44,651 nt of DNA, taken from Anaeroglomus sp964550565 (GTDB taxonomy: Bacteria; Planctomycetota; Phycisphaerae; Sedimentisphaerales; Anaerohalosphaeraceae). Below are positions 17,997 through 27,060 of the stretch, in pieces; the first letter of the stretch is position 1; every line of letters starts with the position of its first letter. The notes under the pieces are model-generated. The model saw only the letters and a program-made list of their open reading frames with translations. It was not told the origin of the DNA and did not search any database. The position numbers and the translations under genes are program-made. The stretch covers positions 1 to 44,651 of the forward strand of contig CAZKAI010000024.1 in NCBI GenBank assembly GCA_964550565.1, given 5' to 3'.

Positions 17997-20718
17997 TGAC
18001 TGGAACGATCTGTCCTATACGTGGACGCGGTATCAGAAGGGCCCGAACTGGAACTGCAACTATCACGGCAACGCGACCTTTCTCAAGGAGCACGCCCCGG
18101 TCTGGGCCGTTGAGAACCCGGAATACAGTTGGGAAAACCCGTTCCTGTTTTACGATCCGGACGGGGACGGCTGTTCGGAAATCTCCGTTCGGGTTGCCGA
18201 TGACCGCCGGTTTATGGATGCGGCCAAAACCAGGCTGCGCTACGACGGCACGGTCGACGAGGCCTGGGTCAGCTATGACCTGGACAACGACACCGGCCGG
18301 GACAATGAGATGGATTATGACATGACCCTGTACGCCGGCGGCAAGCCCGGGCTGGATTACCACGAGGATATCCATGACTACCCCGCGCTCAAGGCCCCGG
18401 ACTGGGTGCTGCCGTACTACCGCCATTCCAAGTGGCGTCAGCAGACCCGGTTTATCTACATCGGCCGCGACAAGGCGATTGGCCGTCTGTTCGGCGCCGC
18501 CTGGCAGAAGGCCTACCTGACCGTTGACGAGGACGATGACAGCCACCGCTGGGAGCGGGTGGAACTGTACTATCCGGGCGATCCCTACAATCTCAAACGG
18601 CGCGACAACAACTCGCTGATCTATCATCCCCAGTCCGATTCGCTTGGAGACCGCGGCGAGTGGGATACCGATTTCAGCGGCAAGGCGAAACTTTACCGGG
18701 CCGCCTGGGACGGCAAGGTCCACCTGGAGGGCGCCGAGCGGGGGGCCTGGCTGGTCGACCGCAACCGCACCTATTGGGGCGGGGCGCATCCCAACGGGGT
18801 GTCATCGATAAAGGTTGCGCAGAAGGTCGAAGAAGTGATCCAGTACAAAGATACGAACAACAACGGGTATCTCGACCTGGTCACGTTTGATTATGACGGC
18901 GACGGCACCGTTGACCGGTCCGATTCACTGCTTGAACTGGGCATTGACGACCGCGGCCGGACGATTGATGTGACCCAAATGACATACGATGAACTCCGGC
19001 AGGAAAACGCCGAGGCAATCCGTAAGACCTGGTCGCAGGCCCAGCTGCTCTACCGCATGGCCTTTGAGTACGGCCTGGTGGACCCGGAGACCTACCGGCT
19101 GAGCAAGGCCTCCTCGATCGGCGAAAAGCAGGACAAGGGATTCTGGCTCAAGGAAACGATTGTGCGCAAGCTGCTGGCCGGGTGCGCTCCCGAGGCGAGG
19201 GGACCGATTCTCAAGGCGTACTATTCGGGCGACATGCCGGGAACCATCGCAGCCTGCTTTGGTGCGTTGAAGAAACCAAACGCCGCCCCGGCCGTCATCC
19301 CGAGCAGTGGAAAAGTAGTTCCGCTTGCGGCGCTGTGTCAGAAAGCAACAGATACCTTTACGCTCAGCGACGCCGACCGCCCGGGATCATGGTGCTGGTT
19401 TCAGGACGAACGGGCAGTTATCGATGACAGCGATCCTGAGAATCCTCTTTTGATAACCGGTGCGATTATATATGGCCCCGAAGGCAGCCCCGTCCGGGGG
19501 GATGTCGATCTGTATTGGATGTACCTCAGAGATTATTTAAATAAAGGCAAATTAAATCGGGGGCGGTATGAATTGGAGGACCGGATGGAAATGGATGATC
19601 ACGGAGCCCCGGCCTTCTGGATCCGTCCGGACGGCCGATACCTCGTGACCTGGACAACGCATGCCGGCGACGGCAAGATGCGGTACCGAATATCCAGCCG
19701 GCCGGGAGACCCCACGGCCTGGTCGGACACCCTGATCTTCCGGGATTCGGCACGAGGGGCGGTCTGCTATACCAATCCCCGTTTTCTATCCGGTTCCAAC
19801 GAGGGCCGCGGCCTGTTGTTTAACGGGGTTCGCTCGCGGGGTTTTGATTCGAATTTCCTTCTGTCGGACGATGCGGGGCAAACCTGGCGGTATGGAGGAC
19901 GCGTCCTGGATGCCAGTGACCCCTGGCCCAATAAGGGTGACGGCGGACGCGCCTATGTGAAGTATGCCGGGGACGGAAAATCCAGGGTGTATATTTTTTC
20001 AACCGACGATCATCCGCAGGTGGACTTTAACGACGAGAGAACGGCTCCCGGTCCCAACCTCAACTCGATCTACGCGGGTTATATTGAAAACAACGGCCTG
20101 TACCGTACGGATGGGACACGGATTAACGGAAACCTGAGCGACGGGCCGTCGGCGCCGCCGACGCAATTGACCGTGCTGCTCAGAGACGGAACGGTGATTA
20201 ACGGCGACGCCATGCGCAGGGGCTGGATCTGCGATATTAACACCGATGCCCAGGGGCTGCCGGTGGGAATTATCCAGTTCCGGGCCAATGACAACAAGGA
20301 TGATCACCGTTATTTTTATGCCCGTTTTGACGGAAAGCAATGGACCGTCAGCATGCTGGCCTTTGCCGGCGGTCACTTCGGCAGTGACGGGCAGCCTGAT
20401 TATACGGGCCTGGCGGCTGTCGACCCGTCGAATCCGGATACTGTCTTCATTTCGACCAGTGCTCACCCGGTAACGGGCGATCCGCTGATCAGTACCGTTA
20501 CGGGGAAACGGCAGCATGAAATTTATATGGGCAAATCGCAGGACGGCGGCAAGCGATGGACTTGGGCGGCGGTCACAGAAAATTCAGCCTCCGACAATAT
20601 CCGCCCGATTGTGCCCGAGTGGAAGCGAGGTCAGAGCCTGATTCTCTGGATGCAGGGCCGCTATCCCCGGTTTTATGAGTATGATACGAAAATTGTCGGT
20701 AAAATCATCATATATTGA
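17942..20718 (+). CDS. Main part of the Asp-rich/BNR propeller protein; candidate rhamnose/uronate-linked lyase or hydrolase
   Basis: In frame from the gap to TGA 20718. In the merged 1071-residue protein, residues about 30-490 are Asp/Tyr/Trp-rich with repeated calcium-loop motifs (DPDGDGCSEI, DTNNNGYLDLVTFDYDGDGT), 494-590 is a helical stretch (AEAIRKTWSQAQLLYRMAFE), and about 615-1071 is a beta-propeller starting GSWCWFQDERAVIDD, with BNR-type turns (LLSDDAGQTWRYGG, GKSQDGGKRWTW) as in BNR_4 proteins. Seven-bladed propellers of this kind are known in PL24/PL25 ulvan lyases and GH145 rhamnosidases, which act on Rha-GlcA bonds; whether this protein has that activity is inference. G+C looks higher than in the surrounding genes. 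Confidence 0.78.
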
Positions 20719-20755
20719 GACGCCTTATCGGCAGGAGCAGGCAAAGCGGTGGACA

Positions 20756-21427
20756 ATGACAGAGAATAAGATGCAAACATGCACTACAGGTAAATGGCAG
20801 ATTGCGGCAGCCGTTCTGGTCTGCCAGGTGATGGTGTACGGATCCGACATAAAGCTTGCTGTTCCGCGGGTCTTTATCGCGGAAGGGGAGGCGATGCCCC
20901 GGGTACGGCAAATGATTCGCCACCAAAGCGGAGAGTACCTGCTTTTTACGGGCGCACTGGATGCGCTGCGCCAAGAGGCGGACAAAACGCTGAGAGCTGG
21001 ACCGTTTTCGGTAACATTCAAAACCCGCCTGCCGCCCAGCAAAGACAAGCACGACTACCTGAGCCTTGGGATTTACTGGTGGCCGAATCCGGATACCCCG
21101 GACGGGCTGCCGTATGTCCGCCGGGACGGACATCGCAATCCTGAATTTGGAGAGGACGCTTTTGACGCGGCCTCCTTCCTGCAGCTTCAGCAGAGCGTTC
21201 AGGTGCTGTCGCTGGCGTGGTACTATACCGGCAGCAAGGCCTATGCCGAACATGCCGCGAGCCTGCTGCGGACCTGGTTTTTAGAGGCGGATACCCGCAT
21301 GAATCCCCAAATGCGTTATGCGCAGGCAATCCCCGGCCGGACCGAGGGCCGGGCGGTGGGAATCGTGGAGGCCGAATTCCTGTGTTTTCTTCCCGATGCG
21401 GTCGGGATGCTGGAGGATTCCGATTAG
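20756..21427 (+). pseudogene. Alginate-lyase-family gene, truncated
   Basis: About 223 codons from ATG 20756, with a signal-like segment (about 14-30, IAAAVLVCQVMVYG). The wording KDKHDYLSLGIYWWPNP, then NPQMRYAQAIPGRTEGRAVG, matches the alginate lyase family (alpha/alpha toroid; PF05426-type), including the conserved WWPNP and 'NP...YAQAIPG' segments. Family members are about 350-400 residues, so the C-terminal half is missing. The frame ends at TAG 21425-21427 inside the 55-base overlap next to gap 2, where the sequence switches to a rhamnosidase tail in another frame. Substrates in this family include alginate and other uronate polymers, so the exact one is unknown. Confidence 0.75.
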
Positions 21428-21461
21428 GGAGCATTCTTCCCGGCGAACCCGGCTTTAAAAA
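21407..21461 (+). repeat. 55-base contig-end overlap left of gap 2
   Basis: Identical to 21562-21616, against 100 N. It contains the junction between alginate-lyase-like and rhamnosidase-like coding sequence. Confidence 0.9.
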
Positions 21462-21561
21462 NNNNNNNNNNNNNNNNNNNNNNNNNNNNNNNNNNNNNNN
21501 NNNNNNNNNNNNNNNNNNNNNNNNNNNNNNNNNNNNNNNNNNNNNNNNNNNNNNNNNNNNN
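21462..21561. other. Assembly gap 2 (100 N)
   Basis: Exactly 100 N between two copies of one 55-base sequence, as at gap 1. Confidence 0.95.
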
Positions 21562-21866
21562 ATGCTGGAGGATTCCGATTAGGGAGCATTCTTCCCGGCG
21601 AACCCGGCTTTAAAAAGATCATCATTAAACCGGCCGTTGTCGGTGACCTGACATGGGTCAAATACGAATATGATTGCCCTTACGGAAAAATTGTCAGTAA
21701 CTGGAATCGCGACGGCGATACGGTCACGATGGACGTTACCATTCCGGCCAACACCAGCGCGGAAATCCACGTTCCAGGTCCGGATGGCAGAATTCACAAT
21801 GTCGGTCCGGGTCAGTACAGGTTTGAGGCCGCCTTACCATCTCAGGTTCCGGGGGGTGTGGACTGA
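21562..21866 (+). pseudogene. C-terminal tail of an alpha-L-rhamnosidase (GH78-like)
   Basis: In the frame that starts GCT at 21564 it reads GGFRLGSILPGEPGFKKIII, then KPAVVGDLTWVKYEYDCPYG, VSNWNRDGDTVTMDVTIPAN and TSAEIHVPG, ending TGA 21864-21866. 'PGFK.III.P...GDLTW....Y...YG.I.S.W' followed by 'IPANTSA...VP' is the typical C-terminal beta-sandwich of bacterial GH78 rhamnosidases. The first 85% of such a gene is absent: upstream, in a different frame, lies the alginate-lyase fragment. The first 55 bases are the gap overlap and the right-hand repeat copy (21562-21616). Confidence 0.75.
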
Positions 21867-21882
21867 CAAGCCGCAGAGGGAC

Positions 21883-23307
21883 TCATTCAGTATGCCCGGT
21901 TGTTGACGACTTCAAGTGGATGTCCTGGTATTTGTTCATCCAGTCAATAACGTTTTGGTCCAACCATTTTTCGCGGAAGGGGCGGGTGAGCATGGCGTTG
22001 GCGGCGTTGTCATTGACAAACCGTCCGTCGGCGGCGTCCCAGGAAAGTTTGCATCCGAGCTTGATTGCCGCCAGGCCCATCCAGGTCAGGAAATAGACAT
22101 TGTAACCGACCTGCAGCGGCTCAAGGGTGGGCCGGCCGGTTTCGATACCCCTCAGGAAGTCCGCCTTGTCGCTGAGTGTGTCGGCATAGGAGAGGTCGTT
22201 GGGGCCGGACTGGAAGTTGAGAATGGATGCATCGCTTGCGGCAAGGGTCTGGCCGTGCTGGGCGTGGATCCAGCCTTTTTTCCCGATGAATTTGACATAG
22301 GGCTGGTCGATGATGTACTGCAGCGTCAGGCCGTCGGCGTATTCATACCGCAGGTCCATCGAGATGATGGTGTTCCACAGGCCCTTTGCGAATTCGCCGG
22401 TTCCTTCAACGCTGACGGGCAGCTCGTTTTCGCGTTTCATCCCCCACAGGGCGATGTCGTGGAGGTGGGCGCCCCAGTTGGTGATCATCCCGTTGCAGTA
22501 ATCCTCGATGCGCAGCCATCCGGGCCGGGAGCTATAGTTTTTGGGTTCGTGGACCCGCTGGAGGGTGTAGGGGGCCTCGAAGGCGGGGCCGAGCCACTGG
22601 TCGTAGTCCAGTTCTTTGGGGACTGGCATGGTTTGCTGGGGGCCGACGACGTTGCCGCTGAGTTCTTTGGGGACCCCGACAATGACTTGTTTGAGGGGGC
22701 CGATCAGGCCGTTGTGGACAAGTTCGACGGCCTGGTTAAAAAGCCGTGACGAGCGGAATTCACTGTCGAGCCGGTGGATGACGCCTTTGGCCTTTACGGC
22801 TTCCACGACGGCTTTGCCGTGCATGGGAGCGATGGTAAAGGCTTTTTCCATGCAGACATGCTTACCCGCCAGGGCGGCGGCGACTGCCTGGGGAGCGTGC
22901 CAGTGGTCGGGGGTTGAAATCATAACGGCATCAATGGAGTCATCGCTGAGCAGCTGGCGGTAATCGGCATAGGTTTTCACGCCGCCGCCGTTCGATCTGT
23001 CTTTCGAGTAGGCTGCTTCGATGACGGCCCGGGCCTGGTCCATGCGCCATGAATCGACATCGTTGATCGCGGCAACGCGGCAGTTGGGTAGCTTGAGGAA
23101 TCCCGCGTTCAGGTTAGCGTGGATTGCCTGCCGGCCCGTGCCGATCATGCCGATGGTGATGCGGTTGCTGGGGGCGTTCTGTCCGAAAACGGAGGAGGGG
23201 ACGATTGTGGGCATGCCGAAGACGGTTCCTGCGGCCAAGGCGCCGGCGCCCTTGAGAAATCCGCGGCGCGAACAGGCCGCTTTCTGATTCTTATCGGTTT
23301 GGTTCAT
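21883..23307 (-). CDS. Tat-exported Gfo/Idh/MocA-family oxidoreductase
   Basis: 474 residues. The N-terminus has a twin-arginine signal (SRRGFLKGAGALAAGTVFG, residues 13-31), then a Rossmann fold (GMIGTGRQ, about 53-60) and the family's C-terminal beta-sheet domain (GAHLHDIALWGM, about 279-290, with His and Asp at the known catalytic positions). The usual E-K-P motif reads E-K-A here (154-156). These proteins act on sugars with NAD(P) tightly bound; planctomycetes encode many exported ones near polysaccharide genes. The start overlaps the stop of the isomerase-like gene upstream by four bases (ATGA), so the two form one unit. It converges on the rhamnosidase tail 16 bases away. Confidence 0.92.
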   Translation of the reverse strand: MNQTDKNQKAACSRRGFLKGAGALAAGTVFGMPTIVPSSVFGQNAPSNRITIGMIGTGRQAIHANLNAGFLKLPNCRVAAINDVDSWRMDQARAVIEAAYSKDRSNGGGVKTYADYRQLLSDDSIDAVMISTPDHWHAPQAVAAALAGKHVCMEKAFTIAPMHGKAVVEAVKAKGVIHRLDSEFRSSRLFNQAVELVHNGLIGPLKQVIVGVPKELSGNVVGPQQTMPVPKELDYDQWLGPAFEAPYTLQRVHEPKNYSSRPGWLRIEDYCNGMITNWGAHLHDIALWGMKRENELPVSVEGTGEFAKGLWNTIISMDLRYEYADGLTLQYIIDQPYVKFIGKKGWIHAQHGQTLAASDASILNFQSGPNDLSYADTLSDKADFLRGIETGRPTLEPLQVGYNVYFLTWMGLAAIKLGCKLSWDAADGRFVNDNAANAMLTRPFREKWLDQNVIDWMNKYQDIHLKSSTTGHTE

Positions 23308-24197
23308 TGCTGGGTTTCCTTTGCCAGGTTTTGCCGGATGGATTTCCAGGCGTTGATTGAAGCCTTGAGGTTTTCTTCATTGTCTCCCGGGATGCTGTAG
23401 CACTGAAGCCCGACGGGCCCGTCGTAACCGGCTGCCCTGATCTTGTTGAGCAGGGCGGTCAGGTCCAGGGTGCCCTGGTCCAGCCGCAGGGTGTGCTTGG
23501 ATGGCATATCGGCGCCGTTGATCGAGATGAGCCGGCAGTGCGGGGCGGTTTTGGCGATGACTTCATCAAGCCGGTCGGCGTTGCCTTTGATTAAATCATG
23601 GCATAAGTTAAAGGAAGCACCAACATTGGGAAGGTTGGTCTGGCGGCTGATCCGCAAGGCATCCTCCGCCGTTTCCACATAGAATCCTGCGTGGGGATAG
23701 ATGGCGACATCCAGTCCAGCCTCTGCGGCCCAGGCGGCTACCTGGCGGACATTCTCTACGGCCTGTGCATCCAGGCCTTCCCGCTTGTTCTCCCGGCTGC
23801 GCAGGGTCATCCAGATAACAGTGTCACTGCCTTTGAGGATCTGGATGGCCTCACGCAGCTCGGCTTGGTAACGCTGGGGCTCAGGCTGGTCCACCCAGGT
23901 GTGGGCGTAGAGGCCGTAGATTTTCAGGCCGGCGTCTTTAAAAGCCCGCTGCCAATGTGCCAGGGCCTCTTTCGTGGTCAGGTTATAGCTGATGCCCTCG
24001 GCGCCAAGCTGCTTGAGGATCCGGGCCTGTTTTTCCGGGGCCCATTCGCCGCGTCCCACGCCGTTATCAAAGACAAAAAACTCGGGTGAGGGCGCTGGCT
24101 GCGGTGCGGCATAAAGGCTCTGGAGTATACCGGCATGATTTACCGCAAAAACAAGAAATAAAAGCATAAAGGCTTTGTTTAATGAGACTGAGGACAT
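23304..24197 (-). CDS. Secreted sugar isomerase/epimerase-like TIM-barrel protein
   Basis: 297 residues. I chose the ATG at 24197 because AGGAGG lies four bases before it and it gives a signal peptide (residues 1-28, ending LQSLYAA); the frame is open further upstream. The body reads as an AP-endonuclease-2/xylose-isomerase-like TIM barrel: GLKIYGLYAHTW (strand 2), AAEAGLDVAIYPHAGFY, LPNVGASFNLCHDLIKG and a C-terminal GYDGPVGLQCYSIPGD. His, Glu/Asp and Cys/His near the strand ends are consistent with metal binding. In planctomycetes such exported proteins pair with Tat-exported Gfo/Idh/MocA proteins, as here (4-base overlap). Substrate unknown. Confidence 0.88.
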   Translation of the reverse strand: MSSVSLNKAFMLLFLVFAVNHAGILQSLYAAPQPAPSPEFFVFDNGVGRGEWAPEKQARILKQLGAEGISYNLTTKEALAHWQRAFKDAGLKIYGLYAHTWVDQPEPQRYQAELREAIQILKGSDTVIWMTLRSRENKREGLDAQAVENVRQVAAWAAEAGLDVAIYPHAGFYVETAEDALRISRQTNLPNVGASFNLCHDLIKGNADRLDEVIAKTAPHCRLISINGADMPSKHTLRLDQGTLDLTALLNKIRAAGYDGPVGLQCYSIPGDNEENLKASINAWKSIRQNLAKETQQ

Positions 24198-24755
24198 ACT
24201 ACCTCCTGAAAGTTGGACATTGATTTTTCTGTTTATTGCCAAAACGATCCAAATCTCGACAATCCTGAGAAATAAATAAGATTACTCATATATTGGGGAT
24301 GAAAGAAAGCGGCGGTTTCACCCCTTCATCATGACTGCTAAAGATTGATTTATATCTCTTTTGGCCTGAAGAGGCAATAGACTCAAATAGCACGAAGATG
24401 CACAAAAATAAGATTTTATGCCATAAAGCCAAGTCTATCGCACATTGGTGGCAGGGAAAAGTGAGATATCAATCAATTTGAATTGGCGACCTGTTGCATC
24501 TTATTTATGGGCTTAAAAGTGTATCCCCTCAGGAACTTAAATCGAAAATTAGACAAATATTTTAACTATTTCTCAGTAATCACTTACAGAACAATTGCCC
24601 GCTCCGAAGTTGAAAGCAGGTAGTCGCAAACTCATTAAAAACTGAATACCGAACCTGTCAAGGCACAACGTGCCACCATAGATGTTTCACCTGTATTCGG
24701 CTATTTGGCTTTGAATATCCTGCTTTGCCAAACAAATCCAAATTTTCTTTGTGGT
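24198..24755. other. Intergenic region between isomerase and AraC genes
   Basis: Apart from the AGGAGG ribosome binding site on the minus strand (24202-24207) nothing is recognised. A weak 5-bp hairpin (ggcac/gtgcc near 24662-24674) has no T-tract. The promoter of the isomerase/oxidoreductase pair should be here. Confidence 0.5.
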
Positions 24756-25613
24756 TCAGTCCGTTGGCGTAAGATGTTTTTCGTAAATATTCTCTAAGTC
24801 CCGGTTTATGTATTTTTTAATTCGGTTCGGCGGATACCCGAAAATATCCTTAAACACCCGGCTGAAATAGTACTGACTCGAAAAGCCCGTCTTCATCGCC
24901 GCCTGCTGGATGCTGAATCCCTGCTCATTAATCATTTTGAATGCCAAAATGGCCCGTTCCCGGTTGATGCACCGGGAAGGAGTCATTCCTAACTCTTTCT
25001 TGAACAGGTAGTTGACATGCTCCGGTGTATACGAAAAATGCTCTGCCAGGTCCTGGCGGGAAATGGGATGCTGGATATGGCTGCGGATGTATTCAATCAT
25101 TTCTCTGGCCTTTGATGGCGCATGCACATCGCATCCGGCTGTCCAATGACATGAAACCTCTAACCATGCCAATCGGATGGCAGTGTTGACTATCTCTTCA
25201 CGAAGTTTGTGATAGGAATTAAATTCTTTGCTGGCATACTGAAACAGAGTTTTTAAATGTTCAAATTCTCTTACAGCCACTTTACGCCTCGGAATGAGAT
25301 CAAGTTGGCTGATTAGGCAGACATTTCCCTGTGGATCCAGCAGGTCAAAATGGGCACAGGCGTGAATTCCGATCTCCGGACCCGAGAGGTATTTGAAAAC
25401 ATGCTCAATCTCCGGCTCAATTAAAACTACGTCTCCCGACCCAGCCGATACCGGCCCGTTGGAATCGATGTACTGATAAACGCCCTCAACAATCAGTATC
25501 AGCTCGTAATCAGGAATTGTCCGCGGTCCCCAGGTTAGTCCTAACGGGTTTTCCTGGTACCTGCAATGCCTTACTTGAATATAAAGACTGGCTATGTCCA
25601 TATAAAATTCCAT
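24756..25613 (-). CDS. AraC-family transcription regulator
   Basis: 285 residues: an N-terminal cupin-like sensor region (about 20-130, with SAGSGDVVLIEPEIEHVF) and a C-terminal AraC double helix-turn-helix (about 170-275: ISRQDLAEHFSYTPEHVNYL and FSIQQAAMKTGFSSQYYFSR, then FKDIFGYPPNRIKKY). It is transcribed divergently from the hexuronate-type transporter, with a 178-base shared control region, so it probably regulates that transporter operon in response to a sugar. Confidence 0.93.
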   Translation of the reverse strand: MEFYMDIASLYIQVRHCRYQENPLGLTWGPRTIPDYELILIVEGVYQYIDSNGPVSAGSGDVVLIEPEIEHVFKYLSGPEIGIHACAHFDLLDPQGNVCLISQLDLIPRRKVAVREFEHLKTLFQYASKEFNSYHKLREEIVNTAIRLAWLEVSCHWTAGCDVHAPSKAREMIEYIRSHIQHPISRQDLAEHFSYTPEHVNYLFKKELGMTPSRCINRERAILAFKMINEQGFSIQQAAMKTGFSSQYYFSRVFKDIFGYPPNRIKKYINRDLENIYEKHLTPTD

Positions 25614-25791
25614 CTTATTTTAGTATATTATAATGCTATTTGTCTCTATTGTAATCCATTGAAATATGAAATATTTTAATGGAAATAAAGAATTATAGCC
25701 TTATTTGCCTGGTAATTAGTTATTTCTAAAATCTTAGAATTGTTCTTAGCTTTTCTCTGTATCTTGCATGGATCGATTAAAGGCGGCTTAA
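25614..25791. promoter_or_regulatory. Divergent promoter region with a small palindrome
   Basis: AT-rich control region between the AraC gene and the MFS transporter. A 6-bp inverted repeat (ttctaa, 4 bases, ttagaa) lies at 25724-25739, a possible operator. A clear -35/-10 pair could not be picked out. AAAGG lies just before the transporter ATG at 25792. Confidence 0.4.
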
Positions 25792-27054
25792 ATGCAGAAC
25801 ACTCAATCTCAATTGTCAGGGTATCGGTGGGTGATCTTGTTACTGGTTTTCCTGGCTACAACGGTCAACTATGCTGACCGGATTGTTCTGGGGGTTGCCG
25901 CCAACGAAGTTCGGGATAGTTTATCGCTTGATGATGTGAAGTATGGATATGTACTGACGGCTTTCAGCGTGCTTTACACTATCGGGTTTCTTTTTGCTGG
26001 TCGGATTATTGACCGGCTTGGTACAAAACTGGGCTACCTGATTTCGATTATCACTTGGTCTTTGGCGGGAACAATGACCGGCCTGAGTAGCGGTCTGGTT
26101 TCACTGTGTTTGTGGAGAGGACTGCTCGGTATCACGGAAAGCGGTAATTTTCCCGCCGCGATCAAAGCAGTGGCCGAATGGTTTGAACCCAAACAGCGGG
26201 CCCTGGCAACGGCCTTGTTTAACAGCGGCCCGCACATTTCCCTGGTCGCCGGACCGCCGCTTATAGCGGCGATGACGCTAACCATCGGATGGCGATGGAC
26301 CTTCGCTTTGGTCGGACTGGCGGGGCTGCCTCTGGCATTGATTTGGCAGTTTCTGTATCGAAATCCAGGGATTTGTGAATCCGATGGTGCAGTGCCTCGG
26401 AAGGGGATTGTCAAATGGCGAGAGATCATCCGGGAAAAGCCCGCATGGGGAATCCTGACCGGCAAGTTTCTGACCGATCCGGTCTGGTGGTTTTACATTT
26501 TCTGGCTGCCTCCATTTCTCAAGGACAAATACGGATTCAACATCAAGGATATTGGCTGGTCGATGCCGGTGATTTACGCCTTGGCGATCGGTATTTCCAA
26601 CCTGGCCGGCTGGTACGCGGGACATCTGATCGGGAAAAACTGGAGCCAGTTCAAGGCTCGCAAATGGGTGATGTTCCTGTGTGCCGCCTGCATGCCGTTT
26701 ACGGTTTTCAGTGCGTTTACGCCGCATCCCTGGGTGGTGATCCTGCTGGTGGCGCTGGCGGCAGGGGCCCACAGCGGTTGGTCCGCCAATATTTTTACCC
26801 TGGTTTCCGACTGTTTCCCGAGCCGGTCGGTGGCGTCCGTAACCGGCCTGGCCGGCTTTGCCGGCGGCTTGGGTGGGATACTGCTGTCTTCGCTGGCGCC
26901 GGGCTTTATCGTGAAATATTTTGGTTATACCCCGATTCTGATCATGATGGGCCTGCTCCATCCACTGGCCATTCTATGTATTCATCTGACGGTACGCAAA
27001 AACGAACAGGAAACAAACGAAATTAAACGGAATTCGACTGAAATTGGAAATTGA
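25792..27054 (+). CDS. MFS transporter, hexuronate (ExuT)-like
   Basis: 420 residues, about 12 membrane helices. The N-terminus reads TTVNYADRIVLGVAA, then FAGRIIDRLGTKLGY (the MFS signature loop) and GITESGNFPAAIKAVAEWF, the wording typical of the anion:cation symporter branch that includes ExuT. Known members take up D-glucuronate, D-galacturonate or related acids by proton symport. The gene is divergent from the AraC regulator and followed after 6 bases by the uroporphyrinogen-decarboxylase-like gene. This points to import of uronic acids released from the polysaccharide; the exact substrate is inferred. Confidence 0.92.
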   Translation: MQNTQSQLSGYRWVILLLVFLATTVNYADRIVLGVAANEVRDSLSLDDVKYGYVLTAFSVLYTIGFLFAGRIIDRLGTKLGYLISIITWSLAGTMTGLSSGLVSLCLWRGLLGITESGNFPAAIKAVAEWFEPKQRALATALFNSGPHISLVAGPPLIAAMTLTIGWRWTFALVGLAGLPLALIWQFLYRNPGICESDGAVPRKGIVKWREIIREKPAWGILTGKFLTDPVWWFYIFWLPPFLKDKYGFNIKDIGWSMPVIYALAIGISNLAGWYAGHLIGKNWSQFKARKWVMFLCAACMPFTVFSAFTPHPWVVILLVALAAGAHSGWSANIFTLVSDCFPSRSVASVTGLAGFAGGLGGILLSSLAPGFIVKYFGYTPILIMMGLLHPLAILCIHLTVRKNEQETNEIKRNSTEIGN

Positions 27055-27060
27055 ATAAAA

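Noticed and set aside
17787..21616. Two pairs of 55-base direct repeats, as possible mobile-element or recombination repeats
   Set aside because: Each pair flanks exactly 100 N and has the same length of 55, which is the mark of assembler k-mer overlap.
21916..22749. 277-codon open frame on the plus strand
   Set aside because: It is antisense to the Gfo/Idh/MocA gene, whose protein has clear family motifs; the plus-strand product shows no recognisable domain.
24662..24674. Small hairpin ggcac/gtgcc downstream of the AraC gene
   Set aside because: Only 5 bp with a 3-base loop and no T-tract; too weak to call a terminator.
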